From Rutpela maculata (Eukaryota; Arthropoda; Insecta; Coleoptera; Cerambycidae), in assembly GCA_936432065.2 (NCBI GenBank), contig OW386286.2, positions 83,021,652 to 83,085,651 of the forward strand: a DNA stretch of 64,000 bases, read 5' to 3'. Position numbers and translations under genes: made by a program. The notes beneath the pieces are model-generated. The model did no database searches. It was not told the origin of the DNA and was given only the letters and a program-made list of their open reading frames with translations. Positions 22,901-35,437 of the stretch are shown here, piece by piece; positions within the stretch are counted from its first letter, which is position 1, and every line of letters starts with the position of its first letter.

Positions 22901-25900
22901 GAGCTTGAACCTATCGTCCACGTAAATTAGAATTATTAGGAGAAATAATTTATAAAGTGTTTATACTTTGGATGTGGATTCTCAACGGGGGCAGGAATAA
23001 AGATTCAAAGAGTTCCCATCTGAGTGGTGGATGAAACATCCCTTATTTTGTGAAAAACCACCCCCCAACGGTGACTTCATGCTGGTTTTCTCATTTTTCT
23101 TCCTAACCGCTGTTTTAAGTATTTTTTGGTCATTAAATTCTACACAAAAAATCTTTACTTTTCAGCGAATCCCCACCCAACTTTTGCAAATAACGTTCAA
23201 ACTAAAGAGTACAGTTTAGAGCTCGTGGCCAAAAAACAGTCAAACGTAGTTTTTGTTACAGCGAATATCTCCATAATGGCTGGTTTCACAGAAAAAAATC
23301 GTAAACAACGAAATTATAGAGCGGATTCTCCTCTATAACCTGTGTGTATCGCAAAATTTGTTTGCAATCAATTTTGATTAGTTTTTCCCATTTTTTTTGC
23401 AAATTTGCATTTTGCTATTAAGTTTGTTTCCATAACACGAGAGCTCTTCGAGCGTTTTTTAAGTGATTTTCCATGCGGTCTATTCCACAAAAATCCTGTC
23501 TAGTTTTATTCGTTATGGGGCCATCTTCGGTTAATTTTTCTTCAGCTGCTGAATGAGCTTATTTAGCATTCTTCTTTTAATTCATATTTCGAAAGTACAC
23601 CTTGTAGATAGTAAATGTGCAAAATATTAGATTTTTTTTTCCAACTACTCCCTCAAAATAAATAATGAAAATAGAGCGCGCCAAACGCGATGTGTGACGT
23701 TAAACCACTCTGGAGGTCGACCGTCATGTGCCTGCTACCATATTGTTTCATACGGCAAGCACAACACACGTGCTATTTCCGCATAACTCATAAAAGCAGT
23801 CGAGCAAGTGCTGTGACGTCATCCGCGCCGTCGGTTTCAAATATGTTATGAATTGGCAATAAAATATACAGTTAATATTAACGCTAGGGGCCTAATTTTT
23901 TCACTATATACTTAAAAGGTACAAGGTGATGTGTTAGGTAGGCTAAATGTACATTTACTAATTATTATATAAGGTCAAAATTTGTGAACCTTCCGTGATA
24001 TCACGTACGGTAAAGAAAATTAATAAGTACTTAACATTTTGATAATATTACTTCGATAGGTAATCTTACGGCTGTCTACTTAATACCTAATTTTTTTTAT
24101 CACCTGAAGACATGTCACCAAATTGAATAAACTTTTTACCCCCAATTTGATTGAAGAGGTGTGTTTTCCTTTTAATTCACCCCCTTATAAAACTTACCCT
24201 CTTACTTAATGCCTCATTTTGGAATTAAAAGATAGTGTTTGGGTACCCTTGACAATTTTGGGAGTCTTCTAGCTAGGGTTGCAGTTTTTGTTTTGCTAGT
24301 GGCGCCCTTTATGCATATATCTGATATATGTTATATATTTTTTTAGTAGTGTCAACCTTAAACCTACCCCTCTCACCGACTAGAGCTGAGCTAGCTCTCG
24401 GCACACATGTTGCGAGCCTCTGCAGCTCAAACACTATCACCTTGCTAAAATTTATTATCATATTTTTTTTGTGTGCTATTTTGTCAATTTTGGCTATTGA
24501 CCAAAAGGCTCGTGGCAAACTTTTGATCAAGTCCATAATCACTCATATACTACATAAAAACCGGTAGGGCAAAACTGCCTTCCGGAGAGATCCTTGTCCC
24601 TTGTAGAGAAACTTTCACGTATGTTCCGGTTACCAAAAGAAATCCAATTCACAATTCAAGATGATGCATAAAGTCGTCGGTAAAATCAATCCGGTTACCA
24701 CAAGTGGTGTACAGGGCAAACGCTGAAACCCAAAGTTTCTCCTGCACGTAAATTGGTTGGAGCCAAACAAAACTAGAGTAAGTCCATACCCAAGGTAATG
24801 GAACTTCCAACTAACATCGTTGGGATAAACGACGTAAAATCGAATAAAATGAAGTATAAATGAAATGGAAATTAAGTAAAGTTGAACACATAAACGTGAA
24901 AAGGTAAAATTTGAAATTTAAATTGAAAGGGAAAACTGCAATTAAAATTGAGAGCCCTGAAAAAAAAAATACAGGTATATAAGTACATATATAAAAAAAT
25001 CAAAACCCAACTTACTGAAAGATGGAGAGCGGCTCAAATCGATGATCCATTTGGATATAATCACGACAGAATGGCTTTCTACAATACCAGGAAAATATGT
25101 TGAATCGGTGATCCAAAATATCAAACCATTTGGATACAATCAAGACAAAATGGCTTTCTACAATACCAGGAAAATATATTACTGGAACACATGCTCCATA
25201 GGTTAACAAAATAAATGCGACTTACAATTTCTTAAAAATCCGTCAAAACGAACATTGTGCGGCGTCCAAAATAACCAAAAATGCACACACAAATTAGTGA
25301 ACTTCTAAGATCCCATAAATAAATTAAATGGAAAGCCTATAAAAGGCGGTTAAATAGAAAAATTTTACCAACGTGCCTGGTCAACCATTTGAGTAAAAAC
25401 TGATTTTCTAGAATGCCTTCGAATGCGCCTGCGCGGCGACGCGTTAAAATTTGACCTTAGGAGCTGCAACCCTCTTTACACCAATGTGTAATACTTTATG
25501 TCTACTTTTGGTAATGACAATAGCTTAAATCCAGAATTAAACAGCCAAGCTTGCTTTTGACATGTAACAATATCTCTGGAATAGTTTGTCGTAGGAAAAT
25601 AAAAAAAAAAACAAACTATTCGTTTTTTTATAAGTTTCAATTTTGTACTCTTACAATTTTTTATAAAAAAATATTTTCATAGCAATTTCCAAAAACCCGA
25701 TCTTTTTCAAAAAAAATTATGAAAATTTTCATTATTGAAAATGGGTACAGAATGAAAAATAATTATTTCATAAATTCTAAAAAATTTGAACATGTTAGTA
25801 ATAATATGCATTAACAATATCTAGAAGGATTTTAAAAAAATTTGAATTAATAAGAAATTAGAGCAATAAAAGTAAAAAAAAAATAGTGCCCAAATTTTTA

Positions 25901-28900
25901 AATGCGCTACTTTTTTGTTTGTAACTTTTTTAGTTTTCATTGTAAAAGGTCTCAATCTAAAAAAAATTTTAATACCTTTAATTTTTACAATAAAAATTTT
26001 TTGTCATATTTGTAGATTTTGAGTAATTTTAGATGTTAACGTCGTATATTTTTTCTGAATGTTTCGGCGCCATTTTGAAAATGCCATATTTTCAAAACTA
26101 AACATCAGAGAAAAAAAAAAAGAAAAAACCATTCGATTTGTTTTCGTAAAAGCTTTAATTCTATACCCTTGCATTTCTTTATTAAAGTCCACATTTTTCG
26201 AGTAATTTCAGAAAAAAAAACGTCTAGGAATACTGATTTTAGGAGGTGAAAATTGCAATTTTCAATTTACAATATCTCGAAAAATATGCATTTTAGCAAA
26301 AAAGTGTATAACTTTCTTTCTTATAATTTGATTCTCTATCAGATTATGTGTGTTTTTTGTTTTTTTTTTGCGACAACCTCCCCTAATCAAAAAGCAGGAA
26401 AGATGACAATATAGATTCTTATGTACATACTTTATGAAGCATGTTGAAGAAAAAAATTTGGAAATTCATTACATCGTTTTCGGGCTGGGATTTAAAAGCT
26501 TCACTTACTGTACTATAAACCGAAATCATTAAATCATTAACATTTTTTCAAATACCTTACTTATGACATTTCACAATCAATGGCACTTTTTTTATAACCT
26601 ATATGATAATAAAAAAACTGAATTCCAAAAAGACTGATTCACATAAGTAAAAACTGGAATACTTGATTTTTCAAGTGTACGGGATTTTATTGCACAGAAG
26701 TGTACTAGAATAACATTGAAAATACTAGAAATAGTGGAATTGTACTGAAAACGGCACTCCTGCAGACTACCTGAGAAAGGACGCGAATGTGACCTCCCAT
26801 CTTATCCAATGTAATGATAATAATCATAATAATATTAATAGACGTCTATATTTAAGAAAAGGCATAAACACATACATTTCACTTTACATAGAAAGAGTAT
26901 AAGGGGTCTACTTAAATGTAAACCTGGCCACACTATATTGAGAACGCGTGTCTATTTCGGGAACCAACCCCCCCAGTTTCTTCGCTTGTTGCTCGAAAAC
27001 TATTGTGCCTATCGGAAATACGTATAGGGACCTTATTTGTAGCAAAATTTATGTAGAATATTATCAATACTATTTCGCGGGAAAATTCGAAAAACAGCGG
27101 CGAGGCGCATTAGGGGTGGTTTTGAAGGGTGACGCTCACACTTGTGCTTTGGGAACTCTTTTGTTAACCAACAACCACCACCATTGGGAGGCCGAACCAA
27201 ACGACCTCACAAAGACGACTGGCTGGTGGCCAAAAAGGTTATCACAGCACCAGCGATTGAATGGGCAATCAAATCTTTTCAACCATTCAAATCGCCTGGT
27301 GAGGATGGCATTTTTCCAGCGCTGCTACAAAACGGTCTGGAAATACTGCTACCTTTCCTCAGATTATACAGAGCTGGTCTGGTATGGAACTATATCCCAT
27401 CCAGTTGGGCGGCGGTAAAAGTGGTATATATACCAAAAGTGGGTCAGACAGAACCAGGCCTAGACATATCAGGGGAAATATCCTGAGCACCTTTCTTCTG
27501 AACGTTCACCAGTATGCCTATCAACCCGGCAAATCAACAGAACTAGCACTAAATAACCTGGTCGGGAAAATCACACAATCTCTTGAGGAAAAAGAGATTG
27601 CGGTGGAAGCATTCCTTGACATCGAAGAAGCATTCAACAATGCATTGCCCAACTCCCTATATACAGCTGCGGCTGCTAGAGGGGTTGAGCTAACTACAAC
27701 TGGCTGGATTCAAGCTATGCTTGAAAACAGAATCATAACGACTTCTCTACAGGGAGAAACGATCAGATTCAGGGCCGCAAGAGGGTGTCCACAAGGCGGG
27801 GTTCTTTCCCCCTTTTATGGTCACTGTTTGTGGATGATCTGCTGGCCATTCTCTCTCTGTGGGAAGCCGAGATTCAAGCATATGCGGACGATCTAGTCAT
27901 TATGGTTAGAGGAAAATCTGAAGAGGTATTCTCTAATACCCTTCAAGAGGTGCTAAATACAGTCCATATTTGGTGTGAGAGGGAGCAGATGACTGTGAAC
28001 CCCCACAAAACTGTAATAGTACCCTTCACCAGAAAAAGGAGGCTGAACAATTTAGTGCCGCCCTCCTTAGCAGGTGAAACTATTCCATTTGCGAGGGAAG
28101 TGAATTACCTAGAGGTTACACTAGATAAATCACTCAACTGGAACTCCCATCTGAAAAAGGTAATCCACAAGGCGCGACTCTCCTTGTGTACATGTCGCAG
28201 AATTTGTGGAAAAACCTGGGGTATAGGTCCCCAATAAATATACTGGCTATACGTTACAGTCATAAGACCAATGGTAGCGTATACCTCCATAGTTTGGTGG
28301 TCGAAAGGGCTACAACAAACGACCAAAGCCAAACTCTCTGGTCTACAGAGACAAGCATGTCTGGCAGTAACTGGTGCGATAAGTACCACACCGTCAGCAG
28401 CTCTGGAAATTCTCCTGGATCTACCACCTCTCCACATCTACTTGGAGAAAGAGGCCAGGTGGGCAACATACAGACTTCAACAAGCGGTAAATAATATGCC
28501 GCAGGCTAGCATCGTGGAACACAACAGGCTGTCAGATGACATGGGGTGTCATGGCTTTCAGATGTGATGCCTACCGCCACCAACTATGAACTGCCTTTTA
28601 CCGTCCTTTTTCCTGGAAGAGACGAATGGGATCGGAACAAAACTGACCTACAAAGAGCAGACATCTGTTGGTTTACAGACGGCTCCAAAACCCCTGAGGG
28701 AGTTGGAGCTGGAGCATACAGTCGCAACCCAAAGGTAAGAATCACTTAGAGCCTGGGTAATTATGCGACTGTCTTTCAGGCAGAAGTTCATGCCATTGAA
28801 CTGTGTACAAGGAGGCTTGAGCAGATGCATCCTAAACACAGATCAATAAAAAATTTTTCAGACAGCCAACCAGCTCTCAAAGCTCTTGGCTCACATCGCT

Positions 28901-31900
28901 GCAATTCTAAATTGGTCTGGAATTGCCAAAAGGCTCTAGCCCGATTGGGGAGATACAACAAATAACTCTGGTCTGGATACCGGGCCATTCTGGTTTGGAG
29001 GGCAACGAAGTAGCTGACTCCTTAGCCAGGGAAGGTGCGGTATCAAAATTTATCGGACCGGGGCCAGTGCTTGGCATATCGGCAAGCACTGCGAAAATAA
29101 TCATCTTGGCCTGGACTGAGGGGAAAATCCTCCAGTACTGGCAAGAACTACCAGGATTAGTTTATTCAAAGGAGTTCATCACATACCCTTTGAAATCAAG
29201 AACTAAAAAACTATTAGAGTTAAATAGGTTACACCTAAGAACTCTAGATGGCTTATACACTGGGCACTGCAGACTTAACCACCACCTACACAGACTTGGA
29301 ATAGCAGACAACGCTGAATGCCGACTGTGTCTGGAGGAGGATGAAACGGCAGCGCACATTTTATGTATCTGTCCTGCTGCAGAAAGAACCAGATTCTCAC
29401 TTTTTGGCAAAGGGCAACTGCTGCCAGAGGATCTGGACAACCTCTCACCCAATAAGGTAGTTGACTTTATCAAAAAGCTGAACCTATTGGGTGAAATATA
29501 ATTAGGAGTGAACCACAATAGACCAGATGGTCGCGGTGGAGGGTCTGTTACTAGCCCACTCACATATCAACCTAACCTAACCTAATCATGTCCTCGAGTG
29601 GGTTCCAGTCTTCCCTTTTGGGGATGACAACCTCAAAGGGTTCCGAGAAGGAGAAGAAAGGCACCATATCATCACTGGCCTCCAGAAGTGAGTGAGTCCC
29701 TATCACGTCGGAAAGGACCCTTGTGTGCCCCAATTGCTCTCCGATTTTCCACTGACCACCGCACCTCAGCCTGTAGGCCGCTTTCCGAGCCTTGGTCTCA
29801 ATCACCAAGTGAAGGGCACGAGATCCAGAAGGACCTCCAGAGCTGTGGGAGCCGTGCATATTGCTTCTGTGACTCCCAAACAGGCGAGTCTTTGGAGTTG
29901 TGTTAGTTTCTGTTGAATATATAGCCTGGTTACGGCAGGCCACCACACAACAGAAACATACGTGATCATTGGTCTAACTATCACAGTATAGTACCACATT
30001 GTTACCCTGGGGTTCAACCCTCATGTTTTACCAAAGGTCCTTCTACATACCCAGAGGATTGTAGTTTGTAGTGGCCCTTTGTATTTGTCTCTCTATGTGA
30101 TCTTTCCAGGTCAGCTTAGAGTCCAGGATGACACCCAGATACTTCACTGTCCTGGAGATCCTTAGAGTACAGGTTCGACGATATTGATTGATATTTCAAT
30201 GTAAATAAATTAATTTTAGGGTTTTTTTGTTTCTAATATAACCAGAATGTAGGTTACCAAAATAACGTAAAGATGGGAAATTAATATTTTCATAGATAGA
30301 TTTTCTCTTTTGATTTTTCATATATTACTTTTTCTGATGTATACTGTTTACGAAATCCCATAAAAAACATACTTCTTTTTAAATATCTATACAACTTTGA
30401 AAAGAAATAAGACTTTTAAATCAAAAGCAATGCTTACTTGTGTGCCTTTATGATATCCTTTGTTCCTCTTTCGACATTTTGTTGTGTACTCTCAACCGTT
30501 TCTTCAATATTATCTACATGTTCTCCTTGAGTTTCAACCATATCATTGAGTTGTTTGTACATTTCGTGTAACTCTCCTACGTCTTTGTTAATATTTTCTA
30601 CTTTATTTAACTGTTCTTGATGTTGTTTAAGTTTTAGTTCATCAAGATTTTCATGAATCTGTAACTGAGAGGTTCCTTCAAAGGGATTATAATTTTCTTT
30701 ATCCATTTCTTCATCTTCCAGTTGATCATTTGCTACTTTGTCAGCAGCTTTTTCCAGTTCTGAAACATAATTTGCATAATTTTAGCCTACTTCCCGTATA
30801 ACCAGGCGATACAGGCTTTTTTTTCTATACAGATTCGTCAAGATGCTATACGTTTTAATCTGTATCTATGATATATTTAACGAACCTATACATTTTTAGA
30901 TACTCAAGCTATACAGATATAGTCTATATCGTATCTTTTACTGTTGTATTTACAGGTTTACCTTTATATATTAGATGTAATTCCTGTACCCAGGGCTTGT
31001 CCCCGCTTGTTGTGTGTATGGCTATAATGCACAGCTGACCGCTCCGGGTGGTCGGGATCATTGTCAACCCATCCCATACCCTCGCCATGTCGCCCCCCAA
31101 ATTCGAGCGCCCTAGGCCGTCGCCTTGTTTGCCTATATGAACGGGCCGGCCCTGCCTGTACCCTACATTTAACTTCCCTATATAGTTTCTACACGCAATA
31201 TCTATACAGTACCGTGACAGATTACTGTACAGAACATCGATATAGATCTGGCGAAAGATTTATTTAGCAGTAGCTGCACTGATGAATATATGCTGGTTTA
31301 TCTTTGTAGCATTCTTTTGTCTTTTGTAACGTCTGTTTTTCTCTATTATCGCATCTTGAACTCTTTTGCGATAGCGTTTTCCTTGAAGCTGTGGCATTTT
31401 TTAAGGTTACGTTATTTTTATTTATCAGATTTTTGTTTAATGGTGATATAATGGTTGCGTTCATCACAGTGAGCAATCAGGTAGCGCTCACTGATCATTT
31501 TGCATGAACGGTATTGGCCCGACTGATCACTGGTGATCGCTAAGGTAGCGGCAGCCATTTTATGTAGCAAAATAATTGTATGATACATGATAGGTGATCA
31601 CTGATCAGTGATTTGAATTTGAAAATATTAGACATAAACACAACTTTTGTCTTGTCCATTAACATGTAAACCTAAGCAAACATTTTCTGTGTGTGCTGGT
31701 TAATCGGAAGGTCACAAAAATGAACCAAGAAAAATTGGAAATTATTTACGAATGTGAAGCAGATTATTAAATATTGTTGTTTTGATTTTAGTGGCCAAAT
31801 AAATAAAAGTTTCGACACTAGGGCTATATTAAACTATTTTTTATTAAAACTGGATACATTTCACTATTTCTGATGTTTTTAAATAAATTTTATCTATCAA

Positions 31901-33526
31901 TATCACTAAACAGCCGTATTTTAGTTTTTAAGTACGTACTAAGCCTCTGTCCAATTGTTGACTATAAAATAACATTTCTATATTTAGTTTACTTTAAGAA
32001 AAATATAATATAAAGTTGTTTGTACTATTAATCTCAACTAATACTTTGCATGCTTATTCAGATAACAGTTGCTCTTTGTCTATCATGATGGTCTCACATG
32101 ATAGAGACAGAATACACCGTTCAGCACACAACTGATCAATGACGTAAATGATAAGTGATCCCTTAGGCAGCGCTACCGCATGATGAACGCAACTAATGTC
32201 ACACCGGTCAAGAATGAAAGAATATAGATGCGATGAGTCAAACTTTGTATAGAAATTTAACCAATATGCAATGAAAAATTAACAGAATTTTAAAAGTATA
32301 ATAACCTCGATAATAACAATAACTACAGGTATTTTAAGGATTCCGCCTCACTAATAAATTTGGAAATTGCAATTGCAGGATCTTTTACGTAAGATAAAAT
32401 GCACCTTTATACCTAATACCATAAATATTCATCTAATATGTGTCTATCTCAATTTCCTATAGTAAATTTAAATATTAGGTACCGATATCATTTAATATAA
32501 AATCCCGATATCCATTACTATAACTTTTATCATTAAATCTGTTGGATACCACTGATACCAGGATGGCGCAGTCAGTTAAGGCGCCAGATAAACGAGATAC
32601 ATACATAGTAGACGTGGGTTCGAGACCTAAACAAGGTAAGTAAAATTGTTTAATTATCACTATAATGAATTTACGGAATATTAATATTAATTGGAACATG
32701 ATAGCGAAGGAATTGAAACGCAGCGCGGTGGTTGGGTGATTAAAAAAGTGTTTATTTTCATCTATTTTTTTTTAAATTAGAAATAAAGATTTATTCTTTA
32801 ATGGGCCTATACTCGTTATTTACAGAATCATAGAATAAACCTTTACGTGAACTGTATTCCAACGAAACGCAAACGTGCCTTTATCGATAAGCAAACTTTA
32901 TTGAATCGGTATTATTTCGTTATCCAAGTGTTAGCGTACTGTATTAGATCTGTACGTAGGCCGTTGCTGTATCCATAGCGTAAAGATAACCTATATCGAA
33001 GTAAAGATACGACTATAGATCCTCTATATAAACTGTACAGCGTAGTTATACGGGTTATATTACAATATACATCCAAAATCAGATTACGATTACGAATCTA
33101 TTAATAAACCTCTAACCGAGCCTCTGACTTAATTTTTACCTGAATATCCGTGAATTAATCCAAGAATAATTTTTCTCAATGAAAGTGTTTTAGTATCAAA
33201 TTTGTCTAAATCTACATCTTCTACTTGTGCCCGTAGAGTATCAAGCTCGTACATTAGATCCCTCAACTGTTTGATTGTCCGTTTTTTATCCTTGACCTCT
33301 CGTTTAAGTTGTTCTGCATTGCCTACCAGAACCAGCTAATAAAAATTAAAATAATTTTTTACTACAACCTGACAATTCTTTGAATGATTACCTTTTGTAC
33401 TGTTGATTTGTATTGTTCATAAATCTTTTGATGATGAGGAATTACTTCTTCAGTAAATTTACTTAAAGGTACTTCGATGTATTTTAAAGGTTGTTTTGTG
33501 ATGTTTGAGTTCAATACACTTGCCAT
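19753..33526 (-). CDS. Syx17: Syntaxin-17 (autophagosomal Qa-SNARE), four exons
   Basis: Exons 33526-33392, 33335-33140, 30759-30438 and 19993-19753 join at GT-AG sites in consistent phases (0, 1, 2) to give 894 nt, or 297 residues plus stop; the human protein has about 300. The N-terminal coiled region is residues 1-128. The Qa-SNARE motif is about 160-217, with the central glutamine at 188 in VETQGEHVDNIEE. The glycine-zipper membrane hairpin is about 221-263 (VTGAFLGGIIGGPIGLVAGL, then KVGGIAALGCAIAGYTGG), the feature that marks syntaxin-17. In the family it is recruited to closed autophagosomes and drives lysosome fusion with SNAP29 and VAMP7/8. ATG at 33526 has context ACAATGGCA. The frame is intact. 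Intron sizes are 56, 2380 and 10444 bp. Confidence 0.93.
20080..21649. mobile_element. TIR element in Syntaxin-17 intron 3, carrying a LINE/SINE insert
   Basis: ACTTTTAATG at 20080 and its complement ending at 21649 begin long inverted arms (about 20080-20510 and 21365-21649). Paired segments include GCGATATCAACCAAATTTGG with CAAATTTGGTTGATATCGGA, and CTAATGCAGCATTATTG with CAATAATGTTGCATTAG. Between them lies an unrelated minus-strand tRNA/LINE composite. No transposase remains. Confidence 0.7.
20820..21346 (-). mobile_element. tRNA-headed element with LINE C-terminal body
   Basis: On the minus strand a tRNA-like head (21346-21256) has A box TAGCTCAATCGGTTAAGGCG (21321-21340) and B box GGGTTCGAG (21271-21279). 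It is followed directly by the coding end of a Jockey-like RT: YSTNLTQIQKGVTTSVIKVY, then HLPDSLKML and a terminal FSDLEF stop at 21003, then a 3' UTR. A Pol III head joined to a LINE 3' end is the layout of a SINE, although the body here keeps an open frame of about 80 codons. Confidence 0.6.
21650..27141. other. Intron 3 of Syntaxin-17: AT-rich, few features
   Basis: No gene was recognised. A 79-bp direct repeat occupies 25047-25177 (CCATTTGGATA/CAATCA.GACA...). TGACGTCA lies in a GC-rich patch at 23814. 25600-26700 is low-complexity A/T sequence. A 95-codon frame on minus (22207-22494) has no recognised motif. Confidence 0.5.
27142..29585 (+). pseudogene. R1/I-like LINE: RT plus RNase H, 5'-truncated and broken
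   Basis: Order on the plus strand: RT block FQPFKSPGEDGIFPALLQ; QYAYQ-type block HQYAYQPGKSTELALNNLV; FLDIEEAFNN; RGCPQGGVLSP; catalytic QAYADDLVIM (about 27870); the thumb with VNYLEVTLDKSLNWNSHL; then RNase H with FTDGSK, QAEVHAIE, SDSQPALKAL and VWIPGHSGLEGNEVAD (all four acidic positions present); and a CCHC-like tail with RLCLEEDETAAHILCICP. At least four frame changes and two stops make it inactive. Endonuclease and ORF1 are missing. It is antisense to Syntaxin-17 in intron 3. Confidence 0.9.
29571..29585. repeat. (CCTAA)3 tail at the LINE 3' end
   Basis: Three exact CCTAA units, the complement of the arthropod telomere unit TTAGG, close the 3' UTR of the R1/I-like LINE and abut a second, minus-strand LINE fragment. 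Confidence 0.85.
29586..30170 (-). pseudogene. Second R1/I-like LINE fragment, tail to tail with the first
   Basis: Minus-strand frames show VKYLGVILDSKLTWKDHIER, then RPMITYVSVVWWPAV, LTQLQRLACLGVTEAICTAP and ETKARKAAYRLRCGG, the thumb-to-linker region equivalent to 28090-28600 of its neighbour. It stops before RNase H, exactly at the CCTAA tract. Frameshifts are present. Confidence 0.8.
30438..30759 (-). CDS. Syx17: Syntaxin-17 exon 3 (SNARE motif)
   Basis: Acceptor TGTTTCAG/AACTGG, donor CACAA/GTAAGC. Codes residues 111-217 and two bases of 218. It holds the Qa-SNARE heptads, including NDMVETQGEHVDNIEETVES with the zero-layer glutamine at 188. Confidence 0.92.
31454..32193. mobile_element. 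MITE with GTTGCGTTCATCA termini
   Basis: GTTGCGTTCATCA at 31454 and its complement ending at 32193 bound 740 bp. TAATG occurs directly outside both ends. Subterminal GTGATCACTGATCAGTGA-type palindromes are frequent. No coding sequence. Confidence 0.65.
32558..32640 (+). other. tRNA-like segment in intron 2
   Basis: A-box-like TGGCGCAGTCAGTTAAGGCG (32564-32583) and B box GGGTTCGAGACC (32616-32627). The would-be acceptor arms pair at only about three positions, so this is a tRNA-derived repeat and not a functional tRNA. Confidence 0.5.
33140..33335 (-). CDS. Syx17: Syntaxin-17 exon 2
   Basis: Acceptor TTATTAG/CTGG, donor TTCAG/GTAAAA. Codes residues 46-110 plus one base of 111. It includes KRTIKQLRDLMYELDTLRAQ, a heptad-like N-terminal helix similar in position to the human RTVQQLR helix. 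Confidence 0.9.
33392..33526 (-). CDS. Syx17: Syntaxin-17 exon 1
   Basis: Codes residues 1-45, from MASVLNSNITKQPLKYIEVP to YKSTVQK. The donor is AAG/GTAATC and the exon ends in phase 0. Confidence 0.9.
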
Positions 33527-34117
33527 TGTATATGTTATATTTTACCAAGCATGAACTATTTTCATTATTTTTCGACGTAATAACAGCAATGTTATTTGTA
33601 AACAAAGACACTTTAATTTTGACTTTTGTCCAGTGGTATCTGTAATGTAATGCGTGTCGGTAAAGAAAACTTCTCTTAACGCATTAGAAACTTCTGTAGG
33701 GGATTTCCTTTCCATTAAAATTTCTATCCGCTTAATAATGTCCCACTATACCACTAGATGGAAAGAGTGGAAGTTTGTAGATTACTTCATATCGCACGGC
33801 TTAAAATTATAAAATATTTACGTTGCTGCTAATAGATGTCAGCAGGTATATCTACCAATAATTTTTTATTTATGCATTTTTCTGGAACTTTTCTTATTCT
33901 TAACAGGCTTCACGAAATTCAAAAAAAGCAGGAGGTTGTCAGTTCGACCCGTATGTATGTTTTTTATGTTTGTTTAATCATCATAGATAATCCTGGCAAT
34001 ATAGGTTTTTTTGTCGATGAAATGTGTCTGTTCTATTATTTCCATTTGCGTGAGCTCTTCTTTGGGGGCACATTTTGGATATACAGCACGGTAAATAAAC
34101 TATATTATGCCCGTGCC

Positions 34118-34285
34118 TATACACAGTACCTATATGATATAAGAGAGATTATTCTTATAATATTAAAATATTTCTGGAATATTATATGAGTACCTACACA
34201 GTACCTATACGATATAAGAAAGATTATTCTTATAATATTACTGAAATATTCCCGAAATATTACAAGCTATGAGTACCTACACTAG
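34118..34285. repeat. Imperfect tandem duplication upstream of Syntaxin-17
   Basis: ACAGTACCTATA(T/C)GATATAAG followed by GATTATTCTTATAATATTA occurs twice, about 77 bp apart. An open frame of 117 codons that runs through the first unit (33836-34189) has no recognisable protein features. Confidence 0.6.
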
Positions 34286-35299
34286 ATGCAAAACAAAACA
34301 AAAACAAAGCGGGTTTTATATTATTGAAATATATTGTTTAACAATAAGATGCATATGTCAGTATTTTGCTTGATAAAGTAAGTTTTAAAATCTAATTCAG
34401 ACGCAAAACTCGGTATTTGTTTGCTTTTACCAGATGCATAGCTACGTATTTGCTATTAACCAACCATTGTGCAGTTTTATATTCCGCGTGGGCTAGCAAT
34501 TTTGCCGCCAGAACCGACAGTAGTGTTTACTGAATTTAAAAAGTGTTAACAAGGTCTCGATAAATTTGAGCGTTTTTTTAGAAGTTGTTTCTATTTTTAA
34601 ATCATTTAATTAATGCTACTAAACTATAAGTGTTAGGAATTGTTTGAAGGGGAAAAAAATCTTCAATCTCCGATCTTTCGGAGAAGCACAAGACTTTTGA
34701 TCATAAAGAAAAACCCAGTGCATAGAATATTGTAATATTGAGGATTTTGGCGAGTATATTCTCAATGTATCATTAAGCGTATAAATAAGTCTTTTGTATA
34801 AATGTTTTTTAATAAATAAAATGTTTTAAAATAATTATAATAAATATTTTTAATTGCCGCTTTTGGATTTACAGCTTCCTAAACTATGTGATTTTTAATG
34901 TCGAATGCTGCTATTTTTCAAGTGTATAGGTATTACAAAGTAACAAAAGTGTCGTACAATATATTGCAGCTCACTTTTAGGCAAATTGCTTAACTTTTTG
35001 TTAGTAATCGATAGGTTAATTAAAATTTTTAATTATTTTATTGGTATTTGCACATTTTATTTGCAAAACTTGGTCTTTGCATAAGGCATAAATGCAAAAT
35101 TGGGTTTTTGAATTATTTATTAATATTAAGTATATGAGTCTTAGCAAAAATTAAGTCCTTTTTCAAATAGTGATTATCTCAGCTTTAGTTGCCTGCAACG
35201 TTTCTAAACAAACGTATGAGCGTTTTTTGCGTTTTTCTTAGAATCACTTAATCTGCAAATACATAGTTTGGCATCTAATGTACTCATATGAAGAATAAT

Positions 35300-35437
35300 C
35301 CTCTTATATTAAGCAATGATTATTCATGGTACACTTCGTAGATATTCCAGAATTTTCTCAGAATATTTTACTGAATTACTTCTGGAATATCTGGAGTAGT
35401 GTACATTCGCGAATTCCTGGAATATATTTCTAGATAT
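35300..35437. repeat. GGAATATTCC-rich element, left of the gypsy insertion
   Basis: Dense variants of GAATATTC/GGAATAT, for example TCTGGAATATCTGG and TTCCTGGAATATA. The same texture resumes at 40245 right of the LTR element, so the retroelement inserted into it. Confidence 0.5.

Larger units (their letters stand above)
30791..33053. mobile_element. TIR element filling Syntaxin-17 intron 2
   Basis: CCCGTATAACCAGGCGATACAG at 30791 faces CTGTACAGCGTAGTTATACGGG ending at 33053-33054. Both flanks are rich in TATACAG/CTGTAT-type short repeats. It accounts for nearly all of the 2.4-kb intron and contains a smaller MITE and a tRNA-like segment. Confidence 0.55.

Noticed and set aside
26948..27418. 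156-codon frame at the LINE 5' end
   Set aside because: Out of frame with the RT motifs, which read in the 27142 frame.
32558..32640. Functional tRNA gene in intron 2
   Set aside because: The acceptor stem pairs at only a few positions.
33836..34189. 117-codon open frame upstream of Syntaxin-17
   Set aside because: No recognised motif, runs through an imperfect tandem duplication, and composition is AT-driven; likely chance.
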